Shown here: one piece after another, positions 8,768 to 17,244 of the stretch
Layout of the letters: every line of letters begins with the position of its first letter
How positions within the stretch are numbered: position 1 is the first letter of the stretch
DNA from: Nocardia veterana NBRC 100344
Lineage (GTDB): Bacteria; Actinomycetota; Actinomycetes; Mycobacteriales; Mycobacteriaceae
DNA length: 64,000 nucleotides
Direction: 5' to 3'
NCBI RefSeq assembly: GCF_000308855.1
Contig: NZ_BAGM01000101.1
Location: forward strand, 62,001-126,000
Translations under genes and position numbers: made by a program
The notes under the pieces: generated by a model
Databases searched by the model: none
What the model was told of the DNA's origin: nothing
Seen by the model: the letters and a program-made list of their open reading frames with translations, nothing else

Positions 8768-9940
8768 ATGATCGGTGCAATGATCTCTTCCCAGGAACGG
8801 CTCCGGCTGATCGGCCGCGAGGAGTCCCCGGCCGCCTCGGCCGGAGGTCTCTCGTGGGTGATGACCGTCGACGACGCCGACTCACCGCGCGACGTCATCG
8901 ATGCGCTGTCGCTCGCGCCGTATCTCGACGGCTCGCAGCCGCATGCGCTGAGCGCCGACCTGGAACATGTGAAACCCGATGCCCCACTGTGCCCTTCGGA
9001 GGGACGAGTGTTGCGCACCAGCGTGGTCGAGGATGTGCGCACGGTCCTGGCCGCCGGTCCGGGCTGGACCCTGCGATCGACGCGGCGCGGCAACGGCACC
9101 GCCGGACTCGAGGTCACCGCGGTCACCGAAGAGCTGGCGGCGGAGGTGATCGCGGCCTGCTCCGCCGATGCCACCGTCGAACCCGAAGCCGATACCGATC
9201 AGGTGTCGATGGGTTTCTGGCACAACACCTCACACGGCCCGCAGCGCCGGGAGCGCACCATCTCCGCCGCGTCGTGGACGGATATCCGCGGCAACTACGG
9301 CACCGAGGTCGGCGCCGCCATGCACCGGTTGATGGCGATGCGCGCCGAGGACGTGCGCGGCCGCCTGATCCTGCTGCACGGTCCGCCGGGCACGGGAAAA
9401 ACCTCCGCGCTGCGCGCCCTCGCGCGGGAGTGGTCGGATTGGTGCCAGGTCGACTGCATTCTCGATCCCGAGCTGTTGTTCGCCAACCCGGGCTACCTGA
9501 TGGAGGTGGCGATCGGCGTCGACACCTACGACGCAACCAAGCGACGGTGGCGGCTGCTGGTCCTCGAGGATTGCGACGAACTGATCCGCGGCACCGCGAA
9601 AGAGTCCACCGGACAAGGCCTTTCCCGACTGCTCAACCTCACCGACGGCATGCTCGGCCAGGGCCGCGACGTCCTGGTCGCCATCACCACCAACGAGCAG
9701 CTGTCCCGTCTGCATCCGGCGGTGGTGCGGCCCGGCCGCTGCCTGGCGCAAGTGGAGGTGGGCCGGCTCGCCCCGGCCGAAGCGGCAGCGTGGCTGGCCC
9801 GCGAACTCGGCGACCGGCCGCATCCCCCGATGGGTCCGGACGGGATGACGCTGGCGGAGCTCATCGAAGCGCGCGACAACCACACCCGGATCGAAGCGGA
9901 GCCGACCGGCCCGGCCCCGGGCAGCGGCACCTATCTGTGA
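8768..9940 (+). CDS. AAA family ATPase with DUF5925-like N-terminal region
   Basis: Cytoplasmic ATPase of about 390 aa. The N-terminal half (about residues 25-180) is the region I associate with DUF5925 proteins of actinomycetes. The C-terminal half is an AAA+ module: Walker A GPPGTGKTSALR (about residue 205), Walker B LLVLEDCDE, a sensor-1 type VAITTNEQ and an arginine-finger type region HPAVVRPGR. Two in-frame ATGs (8768 and 8780) compete; neither has a strong ribosome site and I give the longer form. No partner is evident except the Uma2-like gene 40 nt upstream. Function unknown; AAA proteins of this kind remodel protein or nucleic-acid complexes. Confidence 0.75.
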   Translation: MIGAMISSQERLRLIGREESPAASAGGLSWVMTVDDADSPRDVIDALSLAPYLDGSQPHALSADLEHVKPDAPLCPSEGRVLRTSVVEDVRTVLAAGPGWTLRSTRRGNGTAGLEVTAVTEELAAEVIAACSADATVEPEADTDQVSMGFWHNTSHGPQRRERTISAASWTDIRGNYGTEVGAAMHRLMAMRAEDVRGRLILLHGPPGTGKTSALRALAREWSDWCQVDCILDPELLFANPGYLMEVAIGVDTYDATKRRWRLLVLEDCDELIRGTAKESTGQGLSRLLNLTDGMLGQGRDVLVAITTNEQLSRLHPAVVRPGRCLAQVEVGRLAPAEAAAWLARELGDRPHPPMGPDGMTLAELIEARDNHTRIEAEPTGPAPGSGTYL

Positions 9941-10103
9941 TCCGGGTACGGCCCGGCGCGCGTGGTGGTGGGTGAGCGCGGGGCGGGAATCAGCGAGCAG
10001 GCTGTAGGCCGGCCGCCGCAGGTCGTCGTCGACGGCGACGATGCGTTCGCCGATCACGTGAGGGTCGGGGAAGGCCAATACGCTACTCGCTGCGCGGCCC
10101 GAT

Positions 10104-10131
10104 GGACGCTCGCGTATGGAAGCGAGCGTCC
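10104..10131. promoter_or_regulatory. 10-bp perfect inverted repeat upstream of the DUF1772 gene
   Basis: GGACGCTCGC (10104-10113) and GCGAGCGTCC (10122-10131) form a perfect dyad with 8 bp between, ending 41 bp before the DUF1772 start. Size and position fit a TetR- or MarR-type operator. DUF1772 genes often sit beside a repressor gene, but none is present here. The rest of the 232-bp gap (9941-10172) shows nothing else I can support. Confidence 0.5.
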
Positions 10132-10172
10132 TGCCCATGGGAACGCTCAGCGATTCCGGATGTACTGAGTGC

Positions 10173-10688
10173 ATGACAGCGACCACCGCCTCCGCCACCT
10201 CGACCACCTCCGGCTTCGCCACCGCGTCCCTGATCGGTGCGACCGTCACCACCGGCCTGCTGGCCGGGGTCTTCTACGCCTACGCCAGCTCGGTCATGCT
10301 CGCCCTGCGTCAGCTCGACGACCGCACTTTCGTGGACGTGATGAACCGGATCAACACCGTCATCGTCAACCCGATCTTCATGCTGAGCTTCCTCGGCTCG
10401 GTCGCCTGCACCGGCCTCGCCGCCGTGCTGTACTGGCGAACCGATCAGCGCACCGTGCTCTGGTGGGTCCTGCTCGCCCTCGCCCTCAATGTGATCAGCT
10501 TCCTCATCACCTCCGGCGGCAACGTCCCCCTGAACAACGCGCTGGCCGACACCTCCTCCGGCGATTTCGCCACCCTGCGGCAGCAATTCGAAGGCCCGTG
10601 GATCACCCTCAACATCCTGCGCGCCCTCGCCAACACCGGCGCCCTCGGCGTCCTCGCCTGGGCGCTGCGCACCACGAACAAGGGGTGA
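10173..10688 (+). CDS. DUF1772 (anthrone oxygenase family) membrane protein
   Basis: Integral membrane protein of 171 aa with four hydrophobic segments (about residues 12-38, 62-85, 93-115 and 148-168), the layout of the DUF1772 family. Some members in polyketide clusters are called anthrone oxygenases, but most are uncharacterised. The conserved polar stretch RTFVDVMNRINTVIVNP between the first two helices and the motif GNVPLNNAL are visible. I chose the ATG at 10173 (MTATTAS) over an upstream in-frame ATG because the extension is not membrane-like and would cover the inverted repeat at 10104. No physiological role can be assigned. Confidence 0.75.
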   Translation: MTATTASATSTTSGFATASLIGATVTTGLLAGVFYAYASSVMLALRQLDDRTFVDVMNRINTVIVNPIFMLSFLGSVACTGLAAVLYWRTDQRTVLWWVLLALALNVISFLITSGGNVPLNNALADTSSGDFATLRQQFEGPWITLNILRALANTGALGVLAWALRTTNKG

Positions 10689-10749
10689 GGTGTCCGGCGA
10701 CCTGCGAGGATAGGGCTCGAAGAAAAAGTTCGGAAAATTTCGGCGGTCG

Positions 10750-10777
10750 TGTCGATCCGATCCGGGTGCCGTTCGAC
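10750..10777 (+). promoter_or_regulatory. ECF42-type promoter of the first YCII/sigma operon
   Basis: TGTCGA (10750-10755) and CGAC (10774-10777) are spaced by 18 bp and precede the YciI-like gene by 47 bp. They match the TGTCGA / CG(A/T)C signature reported for ECF42 sigma factors. An A/T-rich stretch (GAAAAAGTTCGGAAAATTT) lies just upstream. The same arrangement occurs at 49299 and, on the other strand, at 24321, so the operon is probably autoregulated by one of the two ECF42 factors in this window. Confidence 0.7.
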
Positions 10778-10824
10778 CTAGGCGTGAGAGGGTCCGGACG
10801 GGACCCGCGAAACGAGGAGACATC

Positions 10825-11244
10825 GTGAAGTACATGCTGATCATGCGCGCCACCGACGAGGCCTGGGCGGAGATGGCCAAGGTCGACTTCGAGTCCGTGC
10901 TCGACACGATGGGCAAATTCAACGACGAGCTGATCCGGGCGGGCGTACTGCTCGCCGCCGAGGGGCTCGACGACGCCGCCCAGGGGGCCGTGGTCGACTA
11001 CTCGTCGGAGACCCCGGTGGTGACCGACGGGCCGTACGGCGAGACCAAGGAGCTGTTCGGCGGGTTCTACCTGCTCAACGTCGCGTCGAAGGAGGAGGCG
11101 ATCGAATGGGCGAAGCGGATGCCGGTCATCGTGAAGGGGTGCAAGACCGAGATCCGGCGGGTGCCCACGATCGACGAATTCCCGCAGGACAATGTGTGGA
11201 TTCAGAAGGAGCGGGCGTGGCGCGAGGCGACCGGCCAGCTCTGA
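10825..11244 (+). CDS. YciI/DGPF-family protein
   Basis: Small cytoplasmic protein (139 aa) of the YCII-related DGPF family with a dimeric alpha/beta ferredoxin-like fold. The signature appears as VTDGPYGETKELFGGFYLLN at about residues 71-90. These proteins are nearly always encoded next to an ECF42 sigma factor; their biochemical role is not established. The GTG start is preceded by GAGGAG at good distance. It is the first gene of a two-gene operon, the sigma gene starting 7 nt downstream, behind an ECF42-type promoter. Confidence 0.88.
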   Translation: MKYMLIMRATDEAWAEMAKVDFESVLDTMGKFNDELIRAGVLLAAEGLDDAAQGAVVDYSSETPVVTDGPYGETKELFGGFYLLNVASKEEAIEWAKRMPVIVKGCKTEIRRVPTIDEFPQDNVWIQKERAWREATGQL

Positions 11245-11251
11245 GCCGGAT

Positions 11252-12541
11252 ATGACGGCCGATCCCACGGGTCGCGAGGCGGTCGCCGCGGTGTGGCGGA
11301 TCGAATCCGCGCGCATCGTCGGCGCCCTCGCCCGCTACACCGGCGACTTCGCCCTCGCCGAAGATCTGGCGCAGGAAGCGCTGGCCGAGGCCCTGGTCAC
11401 CTGGCCGCGGGAGGGGACGCCGCGCAATCCGGCCGGCTGGCTGCTCACCGTGGGGCGGCGGCGGGCGATCGACACGTTCCGCCGCCGGTCCGCGCTCGAC
11501 CAGCGCTATGCCGCGCTCGCGCACGATCTGGGCGAGGGCGGTGCGCTGACCGGCGGGCCGGGATCGGATCCGATGCGGTCGGCGGGCGAGCCGCTGTGGG
11601 ATCCCGACCGCATCGACGACGACGTGCTGGCCCTGATGTTCACCGCCTGCCATCCGGTGCTCTCCCGCGAGGCGCGGGTGGCGCTGACGCTGCGCGTCGT
11701 CGGCGGCCTCACCAGCGACGAGATCGCCAAGGCGTTCCTGGTCCCGGCCGCCACCGTGCAGGCGCGAATCACGCGCGCGAAGAAAACCCTTGCGGCGGAA
11801 AAGATTCCGTTCGCCGTTCCGGAGGCCGACGAGCGCGCGGCCCGGCTCGGTTCGGTGCTGAGCGTGATCTATCTGATCTTCACCGAAGGCTCGTCGGCCA
11901 GTTCGGGCGCCGACCTGATCCGCTTCGACCTGGCCGGCGAGGCACAGCGGCTGGCCCGGGTGCTGTCGCGCCTGGTGCCGGACGAACCGGAGGTGCACGG
12001 CCTGCTCGCCCTGCTGGAACTGACCGCGGCCCGCTTCCCGGCGCGCACCGGACCCGACGGCGAGCCGATCCTGCTGGAAGACCAGGATCGGCGCCGCTGG
12101 GATCGCGCCGCCGTGCGGCGCGGCCGCGCTGCCCTCGCCCGCGCCGGCCGGGTCGGCCGCGGCCTCGGCTATTACGGAGTGCAGGCCGCGATCGCCGAAT
12201 GTCACGCCGTCGCGGCGTCGGTCGCCGACACCGACTGGCAGCGCGTGGTGAGGCTGTACGAGGCGTTGAGCCGGCTCGCCCCCTCGCCGGTGGTCGAGCT
12301 GAACCGGGCTGTCGCCGTCGCGATGGCGAATGGTCCCGCCGCGGGCCTGGAGATCGTCGACCGGCTGCGCGCCGAGAGCGCCTTGCGGGACTCGCACCTG
12401 CTGCCGACGGTGCGAGGAGAGCTGCTCGCCCGCCTCGGCAGCACGGACGAGGCGCGTGCGGAATGGGCGCGCGCCGCCGAACTCTGCCGCAACGATGCCG
12501 AGCGAACGGTATTGCAAGGCAAGATCCGCGATCTCGGCTGA
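11252..12541 (+). CDS. ECF42-group RNA polymerase sigma factor with C-terminal extension
   Basis: Alternative sigma factor of 429 aa, far longer than a usual ECF (about 190 aa). Region 2 lies at about residues 12-80 (DFALAEDLAQEALAEAL, then WLLTVGRRRAIDTFRRR) and region 4 at about 125-185 (LTLRVVGGLTSDEIAKAF...VQARITRAKK). The remaining about 240 residues are the TPR-like helical extension typical of ECF42, including the conserved LEDQDRRRWD. There is no anti-sigma gene; in this group the extension itself is thought to set activity. Co-transcribed with the YciI-like gene. A paralogue lies at 49722. Confidence 0.9.
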   Translation: MTADPTGREAVAAVWRIESARIVGALARYTGDFALAEDLAQEALAEALVTWPREGTPRNPAGWLLTVGRRRAIDTFRRRSALDQRYAALAHDLGEGGALTGGPGSDPMRSAGEPLWDPDRIDDDVLALMFTACHPVLSREARVALTLRVVGGLTSDEIAKAFLVPAATVQARITRAKKTLAAEKIPFAVPEADERAARLGSVLSVIYLIFTEGSSASSGADLIRFDLAGEAQRLARVLSRLVPDEPEVHGLLALLELTAARFPARTGPDGEPILLEDQDRRRWDRAAVRRGRAALARAGRVGRGLGYYGVQAAIAECHAVAASVADTDWQRVVRLYEALSRLAPSPVVELNRAVAVAMANGPAAGLEIVDRLRAESALRDSHLLPTVRGELLARLGSTDEARAEWARAAELCRNDAERTVLQGKIRDLG

Positions 12542-12571
12542 CCCGAAAGCGGATCGCGACCACACCATCCG

Positions 12572-13726
12572 CTACGGCGGTGCGTCGTCCCGCAGGCGTT
12601 GCAGAAACGCCCGGTACTCGCTCATCCGGTGACTGTCGCCGTCTTCCAGTGCGAGCCGCTCGTTGCCGGCGAGGTAGCTTGCGCGTTCGCGCTCGAGACC
12701 GAACACCTCCACCGGATCGGCGTTCTCCCCGAGACGCTCGAGACGCGCGATACGCTCGCCGACCATATCGCTCCCCTCGCGAACAGAGCCGGTCCATTGG
12801 TCGGAGGTGGAGAAGAGATCCCGATTGAAGTCCGAGAAGGTACTCGGCGGCAAGCCATCGCGTTCCAGTGACCAATTCATGAGTAGCCGCGACACTCTGC
12901 CGTTGTAGTCGACAAAAGGGTGGATGGCGACACAGTCTCGCTGGAGGTCGGCGGCCAGCCGATACGGGTCCGCCCCCGGTCTGGCGCGGGCGGAATTGTA
13001 TCTGTCACACATCGCCTGCAATTCGCTCTCGATCGCCTCCGGCTTGGTCCGGTATGCGATCGCGCTGTACTTCATGTGCAGTGGGACCGTGCCGGGTGGC
13101 ATGTGCTCCAGATAGGGATTGGCCTCGATTGCCGCCACCTCGTCGCGGGTGAGCTGTGTCCGGGTGAGACCGGTCCGCGTACCTGTGCAGAATTTGCCAC
13201 CGATGTCGGGAAAGCTGAACTGTGCGAGCCGCCGGTGTAGGTCGGTTATGAACGCCACGCTCAATCCCTGATCGCTGCGGCCGCGGGCATAGGCACGGGC
13301 GTCCAGATAGCCGGCCCATTCCTCTTTGCCGAACAACAATCCGGGCTGTGGGTGACCGGCCACCACCGCGCAATGCAGCAACGGCTCATCGATCAGCAGG
13401 CCCGCTTCCACTGCGTCCCGGCCGGGTGTCCGCAAACCCAGGTCCGAAGACCGTTGCGTGATCATCGCTTCCACGGGATCGCCGAGGTGCTCGGTCGCGG
13501 CGGAACCCCCGGCCGGTGGCCACGGTGGGCCGGGTCGGTGCCCCGGCGCGGCGGCGGCAGCTACCGCTTCCGCCGAATCGGCATCCCGCGCCGCCAGCCG
13601 CGCGGCGATCTCACGAAGGGTGGCTGTGCTCGCGGTGCTTGTGCTGTGAATACCGTCTGTCGCATCCTTCGCGTCGAAAGCCAGCCTCCTGGCGAGGGCG
13701 CGCAACTCTCCCCACACCACCCGCAC
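12572..13726 (-). CDS. Fic domain protein with altered HxFx(D/E)GNGR motif
   Basis: Protein of 384 aa. Residues of about 150-300 form a Fic domain, whose members usually transfer AMP from ATP to a hydroxyl group of a target protein. The catalytic loop reads IHPFVDYNGRVSRLL: the catalytic His, the Asn-Gly-Arg and the last Arg are kept, but Tyr replaces the small Gly of D/E-G-N-G-R that helps hold phosphates. The N-terminal 100 residues are Ala-rich and unassigned. No antitoxin-like gene is adjacent. The gene lies 70 nt after the amidohydrolase gene on the same strand and is convergent with the sigma-factor gene. Confidence 0.75.
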   Translation of the reverse strand: MRVVWGELRALARRLAFDAKDATDGIHSTSTASTATLREIAARLAARDADSAEAVAAAAAPGHRPGPPWPPAGGSAATEHLGDPVEAMITQRSSDLGLRTPGRDAVEAGLLIDEPLLHCAVVAGHPQPGLLFGKEEWAGYLDARAYARGRSDQGLSVAFITDLHRRLAQFSFPDIGGKFCTGTRTGLTRTQLTRDEVAAIEANPYLEHMPPGTVPLHMKYSAIAYRTKPEAIESELQAMCDRYNSARARPGADPYRLAADLQRDCVAIHPFVDYNGRVSRLLMNWSLERDGLPPSTFSDFNRDLFSTSDQWTGSVREGSDMVGERIARLERLGENADPVEVFGLERERASYLAGNERLALEDGDSHRMSEYRAFLQRLRDDAPP

Positions 13727-13796
13727 GGCAACCCCCGATCCGACCGGTCCGTGTCCTACCCCGATGATGACGTGTCCGTACGTTCGTCACACCGGT

Positions 13797-15536
13797 TCAC
13801 GCGGCGCCGAGAAACCTCCCACAACGGCGCGAACCGAGTTCGGGCGCGGCGGACCCGTTTCCGAAAACGTAACGGCCGCCGACGAATACCGCGGTCACCG
13901 CGGCATCGTTGCGGTTGACCATGCGCGACAGGTTGCCGAAGTAGGGCATGGTGTGTTCGGTGTAACGCTCGAGCTCGTCGTCCAGCCGGGTCGGATCGAT
14001 GACCACCACATCGGCGCGATCGCCGACGCGCAGGTGGCCGGCGTCGAGTCCGTACCAGTCGGCCAGTTCCCCGGTGAGTCGATGCACGGCGTGCTCGACC
14101 GACATGAACGGGTGTCCGGCCAGCTCGGCGTCGCGGACCCGGCGCAGTAGTCGCAACCCGAAGTTGTAGAAGGCCATATTCCGCAGATGCGCTCCGGCAT
14201 CCGAAAAACCCAGCTGAATACCGGGATCGGCGGCGAATCGATCGAGGACACGCGGGCGATGGTTGGAAATGGTGGTGCGCCAGCGCACCTTCGGCCCGTA
14301 TTCCACGACCAGATCGAGGAAGGCGTCCACCGGGTGCACTCCCCCGCGTTCCACACCGACCTGCCCGAAGGTCTTGCCGATCACCGACGGGTCCGGACAG
14401 TCGACGATCTCGGCGTCGAAGAAGTCGCGATGCCACACCCGGGGCCCGAACTTGCGGTCGTAATCCTTGCGGAATTGCCGTCGATAACTCTCGCTCTGCA
14501 GCATGCGGTGCCGTTCGTCGAGCTGATTCGACAGATGCAATGCCGCTGCGCCCGAACCGAATTCCTCGAACACCACCAGGTCGATACCGTCGGCGTACAC
14601 CTCGAACGGCACCGGCAGATGCTGAAACCGGAAGTCGCCGCCGAGCGCGTTCACCACCCGCGCCAGCGCCGGAAAGACATGGGCCACCAACGGAATGGCC
14701 TTGATATCGGCCGCCGACAACAGACTCACCTTGAGCCGCGGCTGCCACCAGCCGATGCTGGACAGCGCCATCGCCACCAGGCTCTGCGGCCGGGCCACGT
14801 CCGGACCGCCCTGCAATGCCCGCCGCCGCGACCGCAGCAACGAATTCAATTGGTGCCGTTCCCGCGTCGTCGCATAGGTGGACGGCAGCGTCCGGGACCG
14901 GCAGGTGTCGCCGTCGAGTTTGTCGAACATCAACTGCTGCGAGGACATCCCGACGAAGCCGGCATCCAGCGCCTCGGCCAGCTGCCGACGCATCGCGGCG
15001 AGCTCACCGGCGGTCGGCTTCACCTCGGTGCGAGTGGCGCGGTCCAGGCCCATCTCGGCGGCGCGGATATCCGAATGACCCAGAAACGCCGCGACATTCG
15101 GACCGAGCGGCGCGGCGTCCAGGGCGGCGGCGTAGTCGTGTGCGGTGCGCCAGGTCTTCGCACCCGCGACCGCATCGATCACATGAGCGCGGGGTATGGC
15201 CTCGACCCGCCCGAACAGGTCCCCGGCGGTTTCGGCGTCGACATGGACGGTGGACAGCGAACACGATCCGAGCAGGACGGTGGTGACGCCGTGCCGCACC
15301 GATTCCGACAGCGACGGATCGAGTAGCACCTCGACGTCGTAGTGGGTGTGGATGTCGAGCATTCCGGGGATCACCCACTTGCCGGTGGCGTCGACGACGG
15401 TGTCGCAACCGGTGCCGTCGAGGGGCTCGGCCGAGACCGCGACCACCCGCCCGTCCCGGATCCCCACATCCCGCGTCGCCGACGGTGCGCCGGTGCCGTC
15501 GAACCAGGTACCACCCTTGATGATGCTGTCGTACAT
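13797..15536 (-). CDS. Amidohydrolase, N-acyl-D-amino-acid deacylase-like
   Basis: Metal-dependent hydrolase of 579 aa in the amidohydrolase superfamily, closest in layout to D-aminoacylases. Metal-site motifs are visible: GMLDIHTHYD near residue 63 (HxH), and the later SNHRPRVLDRF and LGFSDAGAHLRNM segments, followed by the closing beta domain with LRVGDRADVVVID. The true substrate is unknown. I chose the ATG at 15536 (MYDSIIKGG) because AGGGA precedes it; an in-frame start 21 nt upstream lacks this. It is the last gene of the adh-ligase-amidohydrolase operon, 39 nt after the ligase gene. Confidence 0.8.
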   Translation of the reverse strand: MYDSIIKGGTWFDGTGAPSATRDVGIRDGRVVAVSAEPLDGTGCDTVVDATGKWVIPGMLDIHTHYDVEVLLDPSLSESVRHGVTTVLLGSCSLSTVHVDAETAGDLFGRVEAIPRAHVIDAVAGAKTWRTAHDYAAALDAAPLGPNVAAFLGHSDIRAAEMGLDRATRTEVKPTAGELAAMRRQLAEALDAGFVGMSSQQLMFDKLDGDTCRSRTLPSTYATTRERHQLNSLLRSRRRALQGGPDVARPQSLVAMALSSIGWWQPRLKVSLLSAADIKAIPLVAHVFPALARVVNALGGDFRFQHLPVPFEVYADGIDLVVFEEFGSGAAALHLSNQLDERHRMLQSESYRRQFRKDYDRKFGPRVWHRDFFDAEIVDCPDPSVIGKTFGQVGVERGGVHPVDAFLDLVVEYGPKVRWRTTISNHRPRVLDRFAADPGIQLGFSDAGAHLRNMAFYNFGLRLLRRVRDAELAGHPFMSVEHAVHRLTGELADWYGLDAGHLRVGDRADVVVIDPTRLDDELERYTEHTMPYFGNLSRMVNRNDAAVTAVFVGGRYVFGNGSAAPELGSRRCGRFLGAA

Positions 15537-15575
15537 GACAGTCCCTCTTTCACCCACCCGCCCCGGCGGGGCGCG

Positions 15576-17237
15576 TCAGATCTCTATCTCGCGGCGCACG
15601 ACCTTCCCGGTCGCGTTGCGCGGCAACGGTTGTGCCGTGATCACCCAGCGCGCCGGCACCTTGAAGTAGGCGAGCCGCTCGGCCGTGAACGCTCGCAGCT
15701 CGTCCTCGGTCACCGTGGCGGGATCGGCGACGACCACGACGGCCGCCACCTCCTGACCCAGATCCGCATGCGGGACGCCGAGCACCGCGGACTCCAGCAC
15801 CGCGGGATGTTCGTCGAGCACGTTCTCGATCTCGGTCGGATAGACGTTCTCGCCTCCGCGCAGGATGAGGTCGGATCGGCGGCCCGACAGCCGCAGCCTG
15901 CCCTGTTCGAGGACGCCGAAATCGCCGGTGTGCAACCACCGTTCGCCGTCGATGGCATGCGCGGTGGCTGCCGGATCGTTCCAGTACCCGAGCATCACGT
16001 ATGGGCTGCGCACGCAGATTTCGCCTTCTTCGCCGTCGGGCAGTGGCCGGCCGTCCGGATCGCGGATCTCGATGCCGACGCCGATGATCGGCGTGCCGAC
16101 GGTGTCGGGGTGGGCGGCCAGTACCGGCGGGGTGGCAACCGTTGCGGCGGTGCCACTTTCGGTGAGTCCGTAGCTGGTGGTGAGGGCGACCTCGGCCATC
16201 GGCAGCTCCCGGCGCAGCCGCTGGTGGAAGGCCGGTGACGACGGCGCCGCGTTGAGCGAGAACGCCACCAGGCCGGACAGGTCGTAGCGGGACAGGTCGT
16301 GTTCGAGCATCCGGCTCACCATGGTGGGGACGGCACCCCAGTTGGTCACTCGTTCCTTTTCCATCAGCGTCAGGACCCGGTGCGGGTCGAAGCCGCCGGT
16401 GTGCATCACGACCGTCGCGCCGGTGGCCAGGCGCGGCACGATCAGGTTGTGCAGGCTCGCGATGTGAAACAGCGGCGAGGTCAACAGGAATCGCCGGTCG
16501 CTGGGCCCGGGACCGAGCTGCTCACCGCGGAAGGCAGCCGCCATCGCATCGGTGAACCGGTGATAGTCGCAGACGGCCAGCAGATTCCGATGCGTGTGCA
16601 CGACTCCCTTGGGCCGCCCGCTGGTGCCGCTGGTGTACAGGATGACGGCCGGGTCGTCCTCCTCGATCGATACGTCCGGGGCCGGGCCGGGATGGTCGGC
16701 GATCAACCGCGGCAGGTCGGTTTCCATGGTGAGCACCGGAATTCCGGCGGCGACCTCGTCCAGGAGCGCGGCCCGTTTGGCATCGGCGACGACCACGGTG
16801 GGGCCGGTGTGTTCGAGGCCGTAGCCGATTTCGCGCGGCGCCCACCACGCGTTGTAGCCGACCGGGATCGCGCCGAGTAGCTGCGCCGCCCAGAAGGTGA
16901 TCACCCATTCGGGTGTATTGGCGGCGAGGATGCCGATCCGGTCGCCCTTGCCCACTCCGTATCGCTCGGCGAGGGCGCGGGCCGCTGCCGTTGCGGCGGC
17001 GCCGTGTTCGGCGAAGGTGAGGCGCCGATCCGCGGTCACCAGGTATTCGTGGTCGCCCCAGGCGGTACCCGCGTGGAACAGTTCGATCAGATTCCGCCGC
17101 CGGTTGCGCATGACCGGGATCGGCGCGCCCAGCACCTGTTCGACCACCATCTCGAACGGGCCACCCGGCCCGGTGAGATCGGCGGTGATCCGGGCGGCGA
17201 TGGCCTGCGGGTCGGCGGCTCGAGTCATATCCTTCAC
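15576..17237 (-). CDS. Acyl-CoA ligase (AMP-binding, FadD-like)
   Basis: ATP-dependent acyl-CoA ligase of 553 aa that would activate a carboxylic acid as an acyl-adenylate and then a CoA thioester. Motifs: VILYTSGTSGRPKGVVHTH (P-loop-like A3), TTSYGLTESGTA (A5), GERWLHTGDFGVLE and GRRSDLILRGGENVYPTEIE (A7/A8), and the C-terminal lysine in PRNATGKVVRR (A10). The start is uncertain: a GTG 7 nt after the dehydrogenase stop, or an ATG 9 nt later. Middle gene of a three-gene operon. With the alcohol dehydrogenase it could oxidise and activate an alcohol-derived acid, but the compound is unknown. Confidence 0.88.
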   Translation of the reverse strand: MKDMTRAADPQAIAARITADLTGPGGPFEMVVEQVLGAPIPVMRNRRRNLIELFHAGTAWGDHEYLVTADRRLTFAEHGAAATAAARALAERYGVGKGDRIGILAANTPEWVITFWAAQLLGAIPVGYNAWWAPREIGYGLEHTGPTVVVADAKRAALLDEVAAGIPVLTMETDLPRLIADHPGPAPDVSIEEDDPAVILYTSGTSGRPKGVVHTHRNLLAVCDYHRFTDAMAAAFRGEQLGPGPSDRRFLLTSPLFHIASLHNLIVPRLATGATVVMHTGGFDPHRVLTLMEKERVTNWGAVPTMVSRMLEHDLSRYDLSGLVAFSLNAAPSSPAFHQRLRRELPMAEVALTTSYGLTESGTAATVATPPVLAAHPDTVGTPIIGVGIEIRDPDGRPLPDGEEGEICVRSPYVMLGYWNDPAATAHAIDGERWLHTGDFGVLEQGRLRLSGRRSDLILRGGENVYPTEIENVLDEHPAVLESAVLGVPHADLGQEVAAVVVVADPATVTEDELRAFTAERLAYFKVPARWVITAQPLPRNATGKVVRREIEI

Positions 17238-17244
17238 TTTCTGC

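Noticed and set aside
9941..10172. Minus-strand frame that could be a remnant of a regulator
   Set aside because: The readable residues show no helix-turn-helix or other family signature, so I treat the gap as non-coding with an inverted repeat.
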